A stretch of 64,000 nt of DNA, from the NCBI GenBank assembly GCA_025355105.1, contig JANYAE010000016.1:62001-126000 (forward strand). Reading direction: 5' to 3'. Below are positions 54,431 through 63,856 of this stretch, piece after piece (the first letter of the stretch is position 1; every line of letters starts with the position of its first letter). The notes below the pieces were generated by a model. The model was not told the DNA's origin. It was given only the letters and a program-made list of their open reading frames with translations, and did not search any database. Origin of the DNA: Pseudomonadota bacterium (GTDB taxonomy: Bacteria; Pseudomonadota; Gammaproteobacteria; Steroidobacterales; Steroidobacteraceae). Made by a program: the position numbers and the translations under genes.

Positions 54431-56101
54431 ATGCGGATCCTGCTGCTGGCGCACTCCTTCAACAGCCTGACCCAGCGTCTGTGGTGCGAGCTCGGCGAGC
54501 GCGGCCACGAGCTCAGCCTCGAGCTCGACATCTCCGACGAGGTCAGCGCCGAAGCGGTGGCGCTGTTCGCGCCCGAGCTGGTGATCGCGCCGTTCCTGCG
54601 GCGCGCGATTCCGGAACGCATCTGGCGGCGCGTGCCGTGCCTCGTCGTGCACCCCGGGATCCCGGGCGATCGCGGCCCGGCGGCACTTGACTGGGCGATC
54701 CTCGAGGGCCAGCGGCGCTGGGGCGTGACGGTGCTCGAGGCGAGCGCTGAGTTCGATGCCGGCGACATCTGGGCCTCGGCGGACTTCGCGATGCGCGCGG
54801 CCAGCAAGGCGAGCCTGTACCGCGACGAGGTCGCCGACGCCGCGGTGCGGGCGGTGCTCGAGGCCCTCGAGCGCCGCGGCGTCGACGCGCGCGCGACGCC
54901 GCTCGCGACGCTCGATCCCGCCAGCGCCGGTCGCTGGCACCCGCAGCTTGCGGCAGCCGAGCGGCGGATCGACTGGCAGGCGGAGACGACCGCCGAGGCG
55001 CTCGTGAAGCTGCGCGCCGCGGATTCCTCGCCGGGCGTCGCCGACCAGATCCTCGGCGTGCCGTGCCGGCTGTACGACGCGCACGCCGCGCCGGCGGTTG
55101 CCGGCGCGCGCCCGGGCGAGTGGCTGGCGCGGGATGGCGAGGCGCTGCTGCGCGCGACCACGGACGGGGCGCTCTGGATCGGCCACGCGCGGCGCGAGGC
55201 GCAGGGTGCGTTCAAGTTGCCGGCGCTCGCCGCCTGCCCTGCAGCCGCGGCGCTGCCGGCGGTCGCGGCGGGCGGCATCGGCCGCGTCCGCTACCGCGAG
55301 GCGGACGCGATCGGCTACCTCAGCTTCGACTTCTACAACGGCGCCATGAGCGCGCTGCTGTGCCGGCAACTGGTCGCGGCGCTCGATCTGGCCGCGGCCC
55401 GGCCGACGCGCGTGCTGGTGCTGGAAGGCGGCCGCGACTTCTGGTCGAACGGCGTCCACCTCAATGTGATCGAGTCGGCGCACAGTCCGGCGGACGAGTC
55501 GTGGCGCAACATCGAGGCGATCGACGACGTCGCCGAGCGCATCCTGCGCATCGACGACAAGCTGACGGTGGCGGCCGTGCGTGGCAACGCCGGTGCCGGC
55601 GGCGCCTTCCTGGCGCTCGCCGCCGACCGTGTCTGGATGCGCCCCGGCGTCGTGCTGAACTTCCACTACCGCAATATGGGCAACCTGTACGGCTCGGAAC
55701 TGTGGACGTACACGCTGCCGCGCCGTGTCGGCGCCGAGATGGCCGCGCGCATCATGGACGGCCGGCAGCCGCTGCTCGGGCGCCAGGCGGCGGCGATGGG
55801 ACTCGCGGACGAGGCTTTCGGCAGCGATGCGCAGGACTTCGCCGCCGGCGTCGCCGAGCGCGCCGCGCGCCTGGCCTCAGCTCGCGACCATTCGGCATTG
55901 CTCGCCGCCAAGCAGGCGCGCCGCGCGGCCGACGAGGCTGCCCGGCCGCTCGCCGCCTACCGCGCCGCCGAACTCGCGCGGATGCAGCGCAGCTTCTATG
56001 GCTTCGACACGAGCTACCACGTCGCGCGGCACCGCTTCGTGCACAAGGCGCCGCACTCGTGGACCGCACGGCACCTGGCGCGGCACCGCGTCGGCGCCTG
56101 A
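54431..56101 (+). CDS. hypX: Hydrogenase maturation factor HypX (HoxX)
   Basis: The protein has 556 residues. The N-terminal half resembles formyltransferases (LVVHPGIPGDRGPAALDWAIL, GDIWASADFAMR), and the C-terminal half resembles enoyl-CoA hydratases (VLEGGRDFWSNGVHLNVIES, GNAGAGGAFLALAADRVWM, NFHYRNMGNLYGSE). HypX supplies the CO ligand from a formyl group, which matters at high oxygen. Its presence, as the last gene of the cluster, fits an aerobic hydrogen oxidiser. Confidence 0.94.
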   Translation: MRILLLAHSFNSLTQRLWCELGERGHELSLELDISDEVSAEAVALFAPELVIAPFLRRAIPERIWRRVPCLVVHPGIPGDRGPAALDWAILEGQRRWGVTVLEASAEFDAGDIWASADFAMRAASKASLYRDEVADAAVRAVLEALERRGVDARATPLATLDPASAGRWHPQLAAAERRIDWQAETTAEALVKLRAADSSPGVADQILGVPCRLYDAHAAPAVAGARPGEWLARDGEALLRATTDGALWIGHARREAQGAFKLPALAACPAAAALPAVAAGGIGRVRYREADAIGYLSFDFYNGAMSALLCRQLVAALDLAAARPTRVLVLEGGRDFWSNGVHLNVIESAHSPADESWRNIEAIDDVAERILRIDDKLTVAAVRGNAGAGGAFLALAADRVWMRPGVVLNFHYRNMGNLYGSELWTYTLPRRVGAEMAARIMDGRQPLLGRQAAAMGLADEAFGSDAQDFAAGVAERAARLASARDHSALLAAKQARRAADEAARPLAAYRAAELARMQRSFYGFDTSYHVARHRFVHKAPHSWTARHLARHRVGA

Positions 56102-56111
56102 GCGGGCGCGG

Positions 56112-56597
56112 TCAGCCGTGGTCGTGGCCGCCGGCACCGTGCACGTGGCCGTGGGCGAGCTCTTCGGCGCTCGCGGCGCGGACCTCGGCGATCTGCACGT
56201 CGAAGTTCAGTGCCTGGCCGGCGAGCGGATGATTGCCGTCGACCGTGACCATGTCGCCGGCGATGCGCGTCACGACCACCTGCCGCGGCCCGTGTTCGGT
56301 CTGGGCGGTGAAGCGCATGCCCGCCTTGACGTCGTCGCCGCTCTGGAACGCGCGTCGCGGAACCTGCTGCACCAGCGCGTCGTCGTGCTCGCCGTAGGCC
56401 TTCTCGGCCGGTATCGCCACCACGACGTGGTCGCCGCTGGTCTTGCCCTCGAGCGCCTCTTCGAGGCCGACGATGATGTTGCCGCCGCCGTGGATGTAGG
56501 CCAGCGGCTCGCCGTCGGCGGAGCTGTCGAGCACCTCGCCGGCGTCGTTGGTGAGCGTGTAGTGGATCGTGACGACGGTGTCGCGGGCAACTAGCAT
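56112..56597 (-). CDS. slyD: SlyD-type FKBP peptidyl-prolyl isomerase and nickel chaperone
   Basis: The protein has 161 residues. The FKBP core has VTIHYTLTNDAGEVLDSSADG and YIHGGGNIIVGLEEALEGK, with the IF chaperone domain inserted (AEKAYGEHDDALVQQVPRRA). The C-terminus is His-rich but short (HGHVHGAGGHDHG), so it can bind nickel. In E. coli SlyD assists HypB in hydrogenase maturation. Here it is convergent with hypX, with only 10 bp between the stops. Adjacency to the hyp genes suggests the same task. Confidence 0.92.
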   Translation of the reverse strand: MLVARDTVVTIHYTLTNDAGEVLDSSADGEPLAYIHGGGNIIVGLEEALEGKTSGDHVVVAIPAEKAYGEHDDALVQQVPRRAFQSGDDVKAGMRFTAQTEHGPRQVVVTRIAGDMVTVDGNHPLAGQALNFDVQIAEVRAASAEELAHGHVHGAGGHDHG

Positions 56598-56688
56598 GGC
56601 GGGGCCTCGGGCAATGGGAGCGGAATTCTAACGCGACGTGGCGGGGGCTGTCCGCCCGGGCCGGCGGAGGGACCTGCGGGAGAACGTG

Positions 56689-57168
56689 ATGAAATTCAGG
56701 ACGACCGATCTGCTCGATGCGCACCCCGAGCTCGAGGCCTGCGAGGCCGGCCTCGGCCACTACGGTGGCGTGCGCCGCTTCAGCGGCGAGGTGGTGACGG
56801 TGCGCTGCTTCGAAGACAACTCGCTGGTGCGCGAGCTGCTCAAGAGCGCCGGCCGCGGCCGCGTGCTGGTGATCGACGGCGGCGGTTCGCGACGCTGCGC
56901 GTTGGTCGGCGACCTGCTCGCGGCCTCAGGCCAGGCGCAGGGCTGGGCCGGCATCCTGGTCGCCGGCTGCGTGCGGGATTCGGCCGCACTCGCGGCACTG
57001 CCGATCGGAGTGATGGCGCTCGGCGTGCAACCGCGGCGCAGCGAGAAGCATGGCCAGGGCGTACAGGGCGTGACGCTCGAGCTGCTCGGCGCGCGGGTGC
57101 GCCCCGGCGACCTCGCGTATGCGGACGAAGACGGTGTCGTATTCTCGCAACAACCATTGACGGACTAG
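56689..57168 (+). CDS. rraA: RraA-family protein
   Basis: The protein is 159 residues from the ATG with GGGAG about 6 bases upstream. RFSGEVVTVRCFEDNSLV, VIDGGGSRRCALVGDLLA and GILVAGCVRDSAALAAL match RraA and its aldolase relatives (Arg and Asp of the active site are present). E. coli RraA inhibits RNase E, while many homologues are 4-hydroxy-4-methyl-2-oxoglutarate aldolases. The sequence alone does not separate the two. Confidence 0.88.
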   Translation: MKFRTTDLLDAHPELEACEAGLGHYGGVRRFSGEVVTVRCFEDNSLVRELLKSAGRGRVLVIDGGGSRRCALVGDLLAASGQAQGWAGILVAGCVRDSAALAALPIGVMALGVQPRRSEKHGQGVQGVTLELLGARVRPGDLAYADEDGVVFSQQPLTD

Positions 57169-57230
57169 GGTCGGGGCCGGCGCCTCGGCGCGGGCGGCGC
57201 GCGTGGTAACGTGCCGTGGCAGGGGGTGCG

Positions 57231-60200
57231 ATGTTTTCTGGATGGCTGCTGTCCGCGCTCGCGGTCGGCTACCTCGCGTTGTTGTTCGCGATCGCCTTCT
57301 ATGGCGACACCCGCCGTGTCTACCCGCTGAACACGCGGCTGCGGCCGGTGATCTACAGCCTCGCTCTCGGCGTCTACTGCACGACCTGGACCTTCTTCGG
57401 CGCGGTGGGTACCGCCGTGCGCGAGGGTTGGGCGTTCCTGCCGATCTATCTGGGTCCCGCGCTGCTGTTCCTGTTCGGCGCGCCGTACCTCGCGCGGCTG
57501 GTCGAGGTCGCGCGCGCGCGCAACATCACCTCGATCGCCGACTTCATCTCGTCGCGCTTCGGCAAGAGCCCGTCGCTCGCCGCACTCACCTCGCTGCTCG
57601 CGCTGCTCGCCGCGGTGCCGTATCTCGCCCTGCAGTACAAGGCGGTCGCGGCAAGCATTGACGTACTGACCGGCGTGCCGGCCAGTGGCCCGGGCTGGCG
57701 CTTCGACACCGCGCTCGCGGTGGCGCTGCTGATGGCGCTGTTCGCGGCGCTGTTCGGCACGCGCCGGGTCGCGGCCTCAGAGCATCACGAGGGCCTGATG
57801 CTGGCGATCGCCTTCGAGTCGTTCGTCAAGCTCTGCGCCTTCGTCGCGGTCGGCCTGTACGCCTGGCGCTCGCTCGGCCCGGCGCCGCAGAGTCTGGCCC
57901 GCTCGCTCGAGGCGATGCGCGGCGGGCTCGACGCCAACTTCGTCGCCACCACGCTGCTCGCCGCGGCCGCCGTGGTCTGTCTGCCGCGCCAGTTCCAGGT
58001 CGCGGTCGTTGAATGCGCCGAGCCCGCTGACCTGCGTCGCGCTCGCTGGCTGTTCCCGCTCTACGTCGCGCTGTTCTCGGTGTTCGTGTTGCCGATCGCG
58101 GCGCTCGGCATCGCGAGTGGCGTCGCCGAGCACGGCCACCCGGACACGCTGGTGCTGACCGTGCCGATGGCGACCGGGGCGCCGTGGCTCGCACTGCTCG
58201 CCTTCCTCGGCGGCCTGTCGGCGGCCACCGCCATGGTGGTGGTGGCGAGCCTCGCGCTCGCGACCATGGTGACGCACGACCTGATCGTGCCGGCCTTGTG
58301 GCGCACGCGCCTGGTGCGCAGCGTCGATCTGGGCGGCCGCATCCTCTGGCTGCGGCGCATCACGATCTTCGCGCTCGCGCTGCTCGCCTACGGCTACCAC
58401 CGCTCGGTCGGCGCGCCGACCAGCCTCGCCGCGATCGGCCTGCTGGCCTTCGCGGCGGTGGCGCAGTTCGTGCCGGGGATCGCCGCGGGCCTGTGGTGGC
58501 GCGGCGCGACCCGCGAGGGCGTGTTCTGGGGGCTGCTGGCCGGCTTCGCGTTGTGGGTCTACACGCTGCTGCTGCCGGGCGTGCTCACACCCGCGAGCAG
58601 CCTGCTCGCGCAGGGCCCGTTCGGCGTCAGCTGGCTGCGGCCGCAGGCGCTGTTCGGCGTGCACGATCTCGGCCCGGTGGTGCAAGGGGCGATGTGGGCG
58701 CTGCTGGCCAACGTCACGCTGCTGGTCGGCGTTTCGCTGCGCCGCGGCACCACGCTGCAGGAACGCCTTGCGGCCAAGGCGTTCAACGCGCCGCCCGGCG
58801 CGTCCGCAGGCCACGGCCCGAGCCACGCGCGCGTCGGCGACCTTGAGGCGCTCGCGGCGCGCATCGTCGGGCCGGCGGCGGCGCGCCGCATGCTGGCCGA
58901 CCACGCGACGCGGGCGCGGCAGCCGGTGCCGCGTTCCGGCGACTGGGCCGATCGCGCGCTGCTGCAGCACGTCGAGCGCGAACTGGCCGGCTCGGTTGGC
59001 GCGTCCACGGCGCGCGTGCTGCTGACGCACGCGCTGAAGCGCCGCGGGCTCGAGGTCGATGAGGTCGCCGAGCTGCTCGACGAGACGTCGCAGGAGCTGC
59101 GCTTCAGCCGTCAGCTGCTGCAGGCAACCATGGAGAACGTCGCACAGGGCATCAGCGTCGTGGACCCCGACATGCGGCTGGTGGCGTGGAACCGCCGCTA
59201 CACGGAGATGTTCGACTACCCGGACGGCTTCATCTACGTGGGCCGCGACGCCGCCGAGCTGATCCGCTGGAACGCGTTGCGCGGCGAGTGCGGCCCGGGC
59301 GCCGCCGAGGAACACGTGCGCAAGCGGCTGGTCTACATGCGCGCCGGCAGTGCCTACGTCATTCAGCGCGAGCGACGCAACGGTCGGGTCTACGAGATCC
59401 GTGGCCAGCCGATGCCGGGTGGCGGCTACGTGACGACCTACACCGACATCACCGAGTTTAAGCGCACCGAGCACGAGTTGCGCGACGCCAAGCTCGAGCT
59501 CGAGAGCCGGGTCGAGGAGCGCACCCTCGAGCTCAAGGGCGCGCTCGCGGCGCAGCAGGCCGCCAAGCGGCTGGCCGAGGAGGCCAACGCCAGCAAGACA
59601 CGCTTCTTCGCGGCGGCCAGCCACGACCTGCTGCAGCCGCTGAACGCGGCACGGCTGTTCGCATCGGCGCTGTCGGCGCAGGCGGTCGACGAGCCGCCGT
59701 TGCAGGAGATCGCCGCCCGCATCGATAGCTCGATGCGGGCCGCCGAGGACCTGCTCGACGGCCTGCTCGACGTCGCCAAGCTCGACAGTGGTGCGCTGCG
59801 GCCCGAGCGCTCGGCGTTCCCGATTGCCGACCTGCTCGCCGACCTCGAGCGGCAGTACGCGCCGGTCGCGGCGGCGCGGCGACTGTCGCTGCGGGTCGCG
59901 CCGTCGCACGCGGTCGTCTACACGGACCGGGTGCTGCTGCGGCGAATCCTGCAGAACTACCTCGCCAACGCGCTGCGCTACACGCGCCGTGGCGGCGTCG
60001 TGCTCGGCTGCTCGCGGCGCGGCGGCGACGTGCTGATCCGCGTCAGCGATACCGGGCCGGGGATCGCCGAGCACCAGCGCAGCGCGATCTTCGGCGAATT
60101 CACGCGGCTCGAGCGCGCCTCGCCGTGGGGCGAGAAGGGGCTCGGCCTCGGGCTCGCGATCTGCGACCGCATCGCGCGCCTGCTCGCCCACCCGCTCGAC

Positions 60201-60716
60201 CTGCGCTCGCGGCCGGGCAGCGGTTCCACCTTTGGCGTGGTGGTGCCGCGCGCGGCGCTCGCGGTCGTGCCGGCGCCGCCGAGCGCCGAACCGTCGCGCG
60301 ACGCGGCCGCCGTGCTCGACGGGCTGTGCGTGCTGTGTGTCGACAACGAACCGGCCATCCTCGACGGCATGGAGGCGCTGCTCGGCCGCTGGGGGATCCG
60401 CGTGCTGAAGGCGCGCGACGCGGCGGAGGCGCTGGCCTGCTACGCGGCCGGCGACGTCGACATCGTGCTCGCCGACTACCACCTCGGCGAAGGTCCGGAT
60501 GGCCTGCAGGCGCTGTCGAGCATCGGCGAGGCCGCGGCGGCGCCGGTCGCGGCGGCGCTGATCACGGCCGACTACGACGGCGGGCTCGCGGCGCGCGCCA
60601 GGGCGCTCGGCTGGCCGGTGCTCAGAAAGCCGATCAAGCCGGCCGCGCTGCGCGCCTTCCTGAGCGCGGCGCGCGCTGGCCGCGTGGTGGCACGGGCCCG
60701 CGCGGCGCTCGGCTAG
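57231..60716 (+). CDS. SLC5-type hybrid sensor histidine kinase, CrbS-like
   Basis: The protein is 1161 residues from the ATG with AGGGGG upstream. Residues 1 to about 500 form a sodium/solute symporter-like membrane domain with about 13 helices (YCTTWTFFGAVGTAVREGW, LPRQFQVAVVECAEPADLRR). A linker, a PAS domain (about 630-750; MENVAQGISVVDPDMRLVAW) and a HisKA domain with His798 (FFAAASHDLLQPLNAA) follow. A HATPase (DTGPGIAEHQRSAIFGEF, GLGLAICDRIARLL) and a C-terminal receiver with Asp1082 (VLADYHLG) complete it. The adjacent acs-LuxR pair makes CrbS, the kinase of the acetate switch, the best match. Confidence 0.9.
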   Translation: MFSGWLLSALAVGYLALLFAIAFYGDTRRVYPLNTRLRPVIYSLALGVYCTTWTFFGAVGTAVREGWAFLPIYLGPALLFLFGAPYLARLVEVARARNITSIADFISSRFGKSPSLAALTSLLALLAAVPYLALQYKAVAASIDVLTGVPASGPGWRFDTALAVALLMALFAALFGTRRVAASEHHEGLMLAIAFESFVKLCAFVAVGLYAWRSLGPAPQSLARSLEAMRGGLDANFVATTLLAAAAVVCLPRQFQVAVVECAEPADLRRARWLFPLYVALFSVFVLPIAALGIASGVAEHGHPDTLVLTVPMATGAPWLALLAFLGGLSAATAMVVVASLALATMVTHDLIVPALWRTRLVRSVDLGGRILWLRRITIFALALLAYGYHRSVGAPTSLAAIGLLAFAAVAQFVPGIAAGLWWRGATREGVFWGLLAGFALWVYTLLLPGVLTPASSLLAQGPFGVSWLRPQALFGVHDLGPVVQGAMWALLANVTLLVGVSLRRGTTLQERLAAKAFNAPPGASAGHGPSHARVGDLEALAARIVGPAAARRMLADHATRARQPVPRSGDWADRALLQHVERELAGSVGASTARVLLTHALKRRGLEVDEVAELLDETSQELRFSRQLLQATMENVAQGISVVDPDMRLVAWNRRYTEMFDYPDGFIYVGRDAAELIRWNALRGECGPGAAEEHVRKRLVYMRAGSAYVIQRERRNGRVYEIRGQPMPGGGYVTTYTDITEFKRTEHELRDAKLELESRVEERTLELKGALAAQQAAKRLAEEANASKTRFFAAASHDLLQPLNAARLFASALSAQAVDEPPLQEIAARIDSSMRAAEDLLDGLLDVAKLDSGALRPERSAFPIADLLADLERQYAPVAAARRLSLRVAPSHAVVYTDRVLLRRILQNYLANALRYTRRGGVVLGCSRRGGDVLIRVSDTGPGIAEHQRSAIFGEFTRLERASPWGEKGLGLGLAICDRIARLLAHPLDLRSRPGSGSTFGVVVPRAALAVVPAPPSAEPSRDAAAVLDGLCVLCVDNEPAILDGMEALLGRWGIRVLKARDAAEALACYAAGDVDIVLADYHLGEGPDGLQALSSIGEAAAAPVAAALITADYDGGLAARARALGWPVLRKPIKPAALRAFLSAARAGRVVARARAALG

Positions 60717-60785
60717 GCGGAGCGCCGCGCACGTGCGGCAACGGCGGCGGCGCGTGCGACAGCCGGCAGCGGTCCTGCCGCCGGC

Positions 60786-61460
60786 CTAGTCGGCCTCGTC
60801 GGGCGCCGCGCGCAGCGCGCCGTGGTCGATCGCGAGGCGCCCGACGCGCAGCACCGCCTGGGTGCGGTTCGCGACACCGAGCTTGCGCAGCACCGCGGTC
60901 ACGTGCGCCTTGACGGTCGCTTCGGAGACGTCGAGCTCGAACGCAATCTGCTTGTTCAGCAATCCAGACAGCAACATGCTGAGCACGCGAAACTGCTGCG
61001 GCGTGAGGTCCGCGAGCCGCGAAGCGATCTCGAGGTCGGCCGAGCGGCTGCCGGGCGGCGGCGCGCGGTAGTCGGGTGGTGCGACCAGCTCGCCCTGCAG
61101 CACCGCTTCGACGCCGGCGCCGATCGTCGCGGCCTCCGACGACTTGGCGATGAAGCCCTGCGCGCCGTAGGCGAAGGCGCTGGCGACGGTGGCTGCGTCA
61201 GCGGTGGCCGAGACGATCACGACCGGCAGCTCCGGGCGCGAGCCCCGCACGTGCGCGAGCGCGCTGAAACCGTGCGCGCCCGGCATGTCGAGGTCGAGCA
61301 GCAGCACATCCGCCTGCGGATGGCGTTCGATCATCTCGAGGACCCCGGCGACGCTGTCGGCCTCGACGAACTCGGCGTCGGTCATCGTGCCAGCGACCGC
61401 GCCGCGCAGCGCCGCACGAAACAGCGGATGGTCGTCCGCGATCAGGATCGTGCGGCCCAC
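60786..61460 (-). CDS. LuxR-type response regulator, CrbR-like
   Basis: The protein has 224 residues. The receiver domain has ILIADDHPLFRAALRGAV, Asp56 in LLLDLDMPG, VSATADAATVASAFAYGAQG and Lys in GFIAKSSE. The LuxR HTH is at about 155-215 (LTPQQFRVLSMLLSGLLNKQ, ATVKAHVTAVLRKLG). It starts 16 bp after acs on the same strand and converges with the CrbS-like kinase gene. CrbR activates acs in Vibrio and Pseudomonas relatives, so it likely controls acs here. Confidence 0.88.
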   Translation of the reverse strand: MGRTILIADDHPLFRAALRGAVAGTMTDAEFVEADSVAGVLEMIERHPQADVLLLDLDMPGAHGFSALAHVRGSRPELPVVIVSATADAATVASAFAYGAQGFIAKSSEAATIGAGVEAVLQGELVAPPDYRAPPPGSRSADLEIASRLADLTPQQFRVLSMLLSGLLNKQIAFELDVSEATVKAHVTAVLRKLGVANRTQAVLRVGRLAIDHGALRAAPDEAD

Positions 61461-61476
61461 GGCGGCCTCGCGCCGG

Positions 61477-63417
61477 CTATTTCTGCGGCCGGTGATCGAC
61501 GAGCTGCCTGACGACCGACGGGTCGGCCAGCGTCGAGGTATCGCCGAGCTGGTCTGCCTCGTCGGCGGCGATCTTGCGCAGGATCCGCCGCATGATCTTG
61601 CCGCTGCGCGTCTTCGGCAGCCCGGGCGCCCACTGAATCACGTCCGGCGAAGCGATTGCGCCGATCTGCTGCCGGACGGTCTGCTTGAGCTCGGCGAGCA
61701 GCTGGTCGGAGGAGTCGATGCCGGCCTTGAGCGTGACATAGGCATAGATGCCCTGGCCCTTGATGTCGTGCGGATAGCCGACGACCGCGGCTTCCGCAAC
61801 CGCCGGGTGGGCGACCAGCGCGCTCTCGACCTCGGCCGTGCCGAGGCGGTGGCCGGAGACGTTGATGACGTCGTCCACCCGGCCGGTGATCCAGTAGTAG
61901 CCGTCATCGTCGCGGCGCGCACCGTCGCCGGTAAAATAGGTGCCCGGGAAGGTGCGAAAGTAGGTGTCGATGAAGCGCTGGTGGTCGCCGTAGACGGTGC
62001 GCATCTGGCCCGGCCACGAGTCGAGCAGCACCAGGTTGCCCTCGGCGGCGCCCTTGAGCTCCTGGCCGGCGCCGTCGACGATCGCCGGCATCACGCCGAA
62101 GAACGGCGTGGTCGCCGAGCCCGGCTTCAGGCGGGTCGCGCCGGCGAGCGGCGTGATCAGGATGCCGCCGGTTTCGGTCTGCCACCAGGTGTCGACGATC
62201 GGGCAGCGGCGGTCGCCGACCACCCGGTGGTACCACTCCCAGGCCTCGGGGTTGATCGGCTCGCCGACGCTGCCGAGCAGCCGCAGGCTCTTGCGGGAGT
62301 GCTTCTGGACCCAGCTCTCGCCCTCGCGCATCAGCGCGCGGATCGCGGTCGGCGCGGTGTAGAAGATCGTGACGCCGTGGCGGTCGATGACGTCCCAGCA
62401 GCGGCCCGGGTCCGGGTAGTTGGGCACGCCCTCGAACATCAGCGTGGTCGCGCCGCAGGCCAGCGGGCCGTAGACGACGTAGCTGTGCCCGGTGACCCAG
62501 CCGACGTCGGCGGTGCACCAGAACAGGTCGCCGTCGCGGTAGTCGAAGACGGTTTCGAAGGTGTACGAGGCGTACACCAGGTAGCCCCCGCTCGTGTGCA
62601 GCACGCCCTTCGGCTTGCCGGTCGAGCCCGAGGTGTAGAGGATGAAGAGCGGGTCCTCGGCGCCGACCGCGACCGGCGGGCAGTCAGGACTTGCCGCCTT
62701 GAGCAGCTCCTCGTAGTGCAGGTCGCGGCCTTCCTGCCACGCCACCTTGCCGCCGGTGCGGCGCACGACGACCACCTTTTCGACGGTGCCGTTCGGGTGC
62801 TGCGCCAGCGCGGCGTCGACGTTGGCCTTGAGCGGCACCTTGCGGCCGCCGCGCAGGCCCTCGTCGGCGGTGATGACGAGCTTGGAGGCGCAGTCCTGGA
62901 TGCGGCTGGCCAGCGACTCCGGCGAAAAGCCGCCGAAGACGATCGAGTGGATCGCGCCGAGTCGCGCGCAGGCGAGCATCGCCACCGCCGCCTCGGGGAT
63001 CATCGGCAAGTAGATCGTGACGCGGTCGCCCTTGCTGACGCCGAGTCCCTTGAGGGCGTTGGCGAAGCGGCAGACGTCGGCGTGCAGCTCGCGGTAGCTG
63101 ACGCGGCGGCTCTCCTTCGGGTCGTCACCTTCCCAGAGGATGGCGGTCTGGTCGCCGCGCTTGGCGAGGTGCCGGTCCAGGCAGTTGGCCGCGACGTTGA
63201 GCTCACCGTCGCCGTACCAGCGGATGCGGAAGTTGTGCAGGTCGAAGGAGACGTCCCGCACCTCGGTGTAGGGCTTGATCCAGTCGATCCGCCTGCCGAC
63301 CTCGCCCCAGAAGGCGCTCGGGTCCTTGATGCTGCGCGCGTAGTCGGCGGCGTAGCGGCTGGCGTCGACGCGCGCCTTGCGGGCGAATTCGGCGGGGACT
63401 TCGTAGACATGGCTCAT
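61477..63417 (-). CDS. acs: Acetyl-CoA synthetase
   Basis: The protein is 646 residues from [11 protein letters not shown], with GGAGAGA upstream, and has the E. coli Acs length. AMP-binding motifs are [38 protein letters not shown] and [18 protein letters not shown]. The acetylation-regulated lysine is in [16 protein letters not shown]. It converts acetate, CoA and ATP to acetyl-CoA, scavenging acetate. It lies upstream of the CrbR-like gene as a two-gene unit, divergent from the DUF485 gene. Confidence 0.96.
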   Translation of the reverse strand: MSHVYEVPAEFARKARVDASRYAADYARSIKDPSAFWGEVGRRIDWIKPYTEVRDVSFDLHNFRIRWYGDGELNVAANCLDRHLAKRGDQTAILWEGDDPKESRRVSYRELHADVCRFANALKGLGVSKGDRVTIYLPMIPEAAVAMLACARLGAIHSIVFGGFSPESLASRIQDCASKLVITADEGLRGGRKVPLKANVDAALAQHPNGTVEKVVVVRRTGGKVAWQEGRDLHYEELLKAASPDCPPVAVGAEDPLFILYTSGSTGKPKGVLHTSGGYLVYASYTFETVFDYRDGDLFWCTADVGWVTGHSYVVYGPLACGATTLMFEGVPNYPDPGRCWDVIDRHGVTIFYTAPTAIRALMREGESWVQKHSRKSLRLLGSVGEPINPEAWEWYHRVVGDRRCPIVDTWWQTETGGILITPLAGATRLKPGSATTPFFGVMPAIVDGAGQELKGAAEGNLVLLDSWPGQMRTVYGDHQRFIDTYFRTFPGTYFTGDGARRDDDGYYWITGRVDDVINVSGHRLGTAEVESALVAHPAVAEAAVVGYPHDIKGQGIYAYVTLKAGIDSSDQLLAELKQTVRQQIGAIASPDVIQWAPGLPKTRSGKIMRRILRKIAADEADQLGDTSTLADPSVVRQLVDHRPQK

Positions 63418-63856
63418 GGCGATCTCTCCAGACAGGGCACCGCGGCGAGACTCCGCGGAGCCCGCGCAGCAACGACCGACTACTTCTAGCACCGCGGCCG
63501 GCCCGTCAGGCTTCGACCTTGGTCTTATCCCCCGTACCCTACGACCTTTGGCTAATGTCCGCCTGCCCGCGCTGGGGGGCAGCATCCGGTGGGGATCGTT
63601 CATGAAAACGGTGCCTGGCTCAAGACGCACTGTCCACATCGGCGGCACGGCCGCGGCGTGGGCTGCGGGATCCGCGGGCTGGTGGCCCGGAGGTGACGGT
63701 CGGACGGCGGATCTGCTCTACTCGGGCCGAGCCGCCGGACCGGCGCCAGCTCCGGCGGCCGCTCGCGGCGGCCGGTGCCGGGTTGAGCGAGCCGAGCGGC
63801 GGACCGCGCGCCAGGCGTCGGTCCGGCCAGAATTCCAACGCGAGGGGGATGTGAAC
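63418..63856. promoter_or_regulatory. Divergent acs / DUF485 regulatory region with direct repeats
   Basis: This 439-base region separates divergent start codons. Two copies of CGACCTT-(T)GG-pyrimidine-rich sequence occur: CGACCTTGGTCTTATCCCCC at 63514-63533 and CGACCTTTGGCTAATGTCCG at 63542-63561. They are 28 bp apart and lie 97-144 bp upstream of acs. They are the clearest candidate sites for the CrbR-type regulator. An in-frame ATG at 63602 could extend the DUF485 protein, but the added stretch has poor protein character. The rest is unremarkable. Confidence 0.5.

Noticed and set aside
57777-60482. A 901-codon minus-strand frame opposite the sensor kinase gene
   Set aside because: It has no domains or plausible start and mirrors the codon bias of the kinase gene.
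63602-63856. An in-frame ATG that would extend the DUF485 protein by 85 residues
   Set aside because: The extension is Arg/Ala/Gly-rich without hydrophobic or domain features; MAKSDS has a proper ribosome site and matches the family start.
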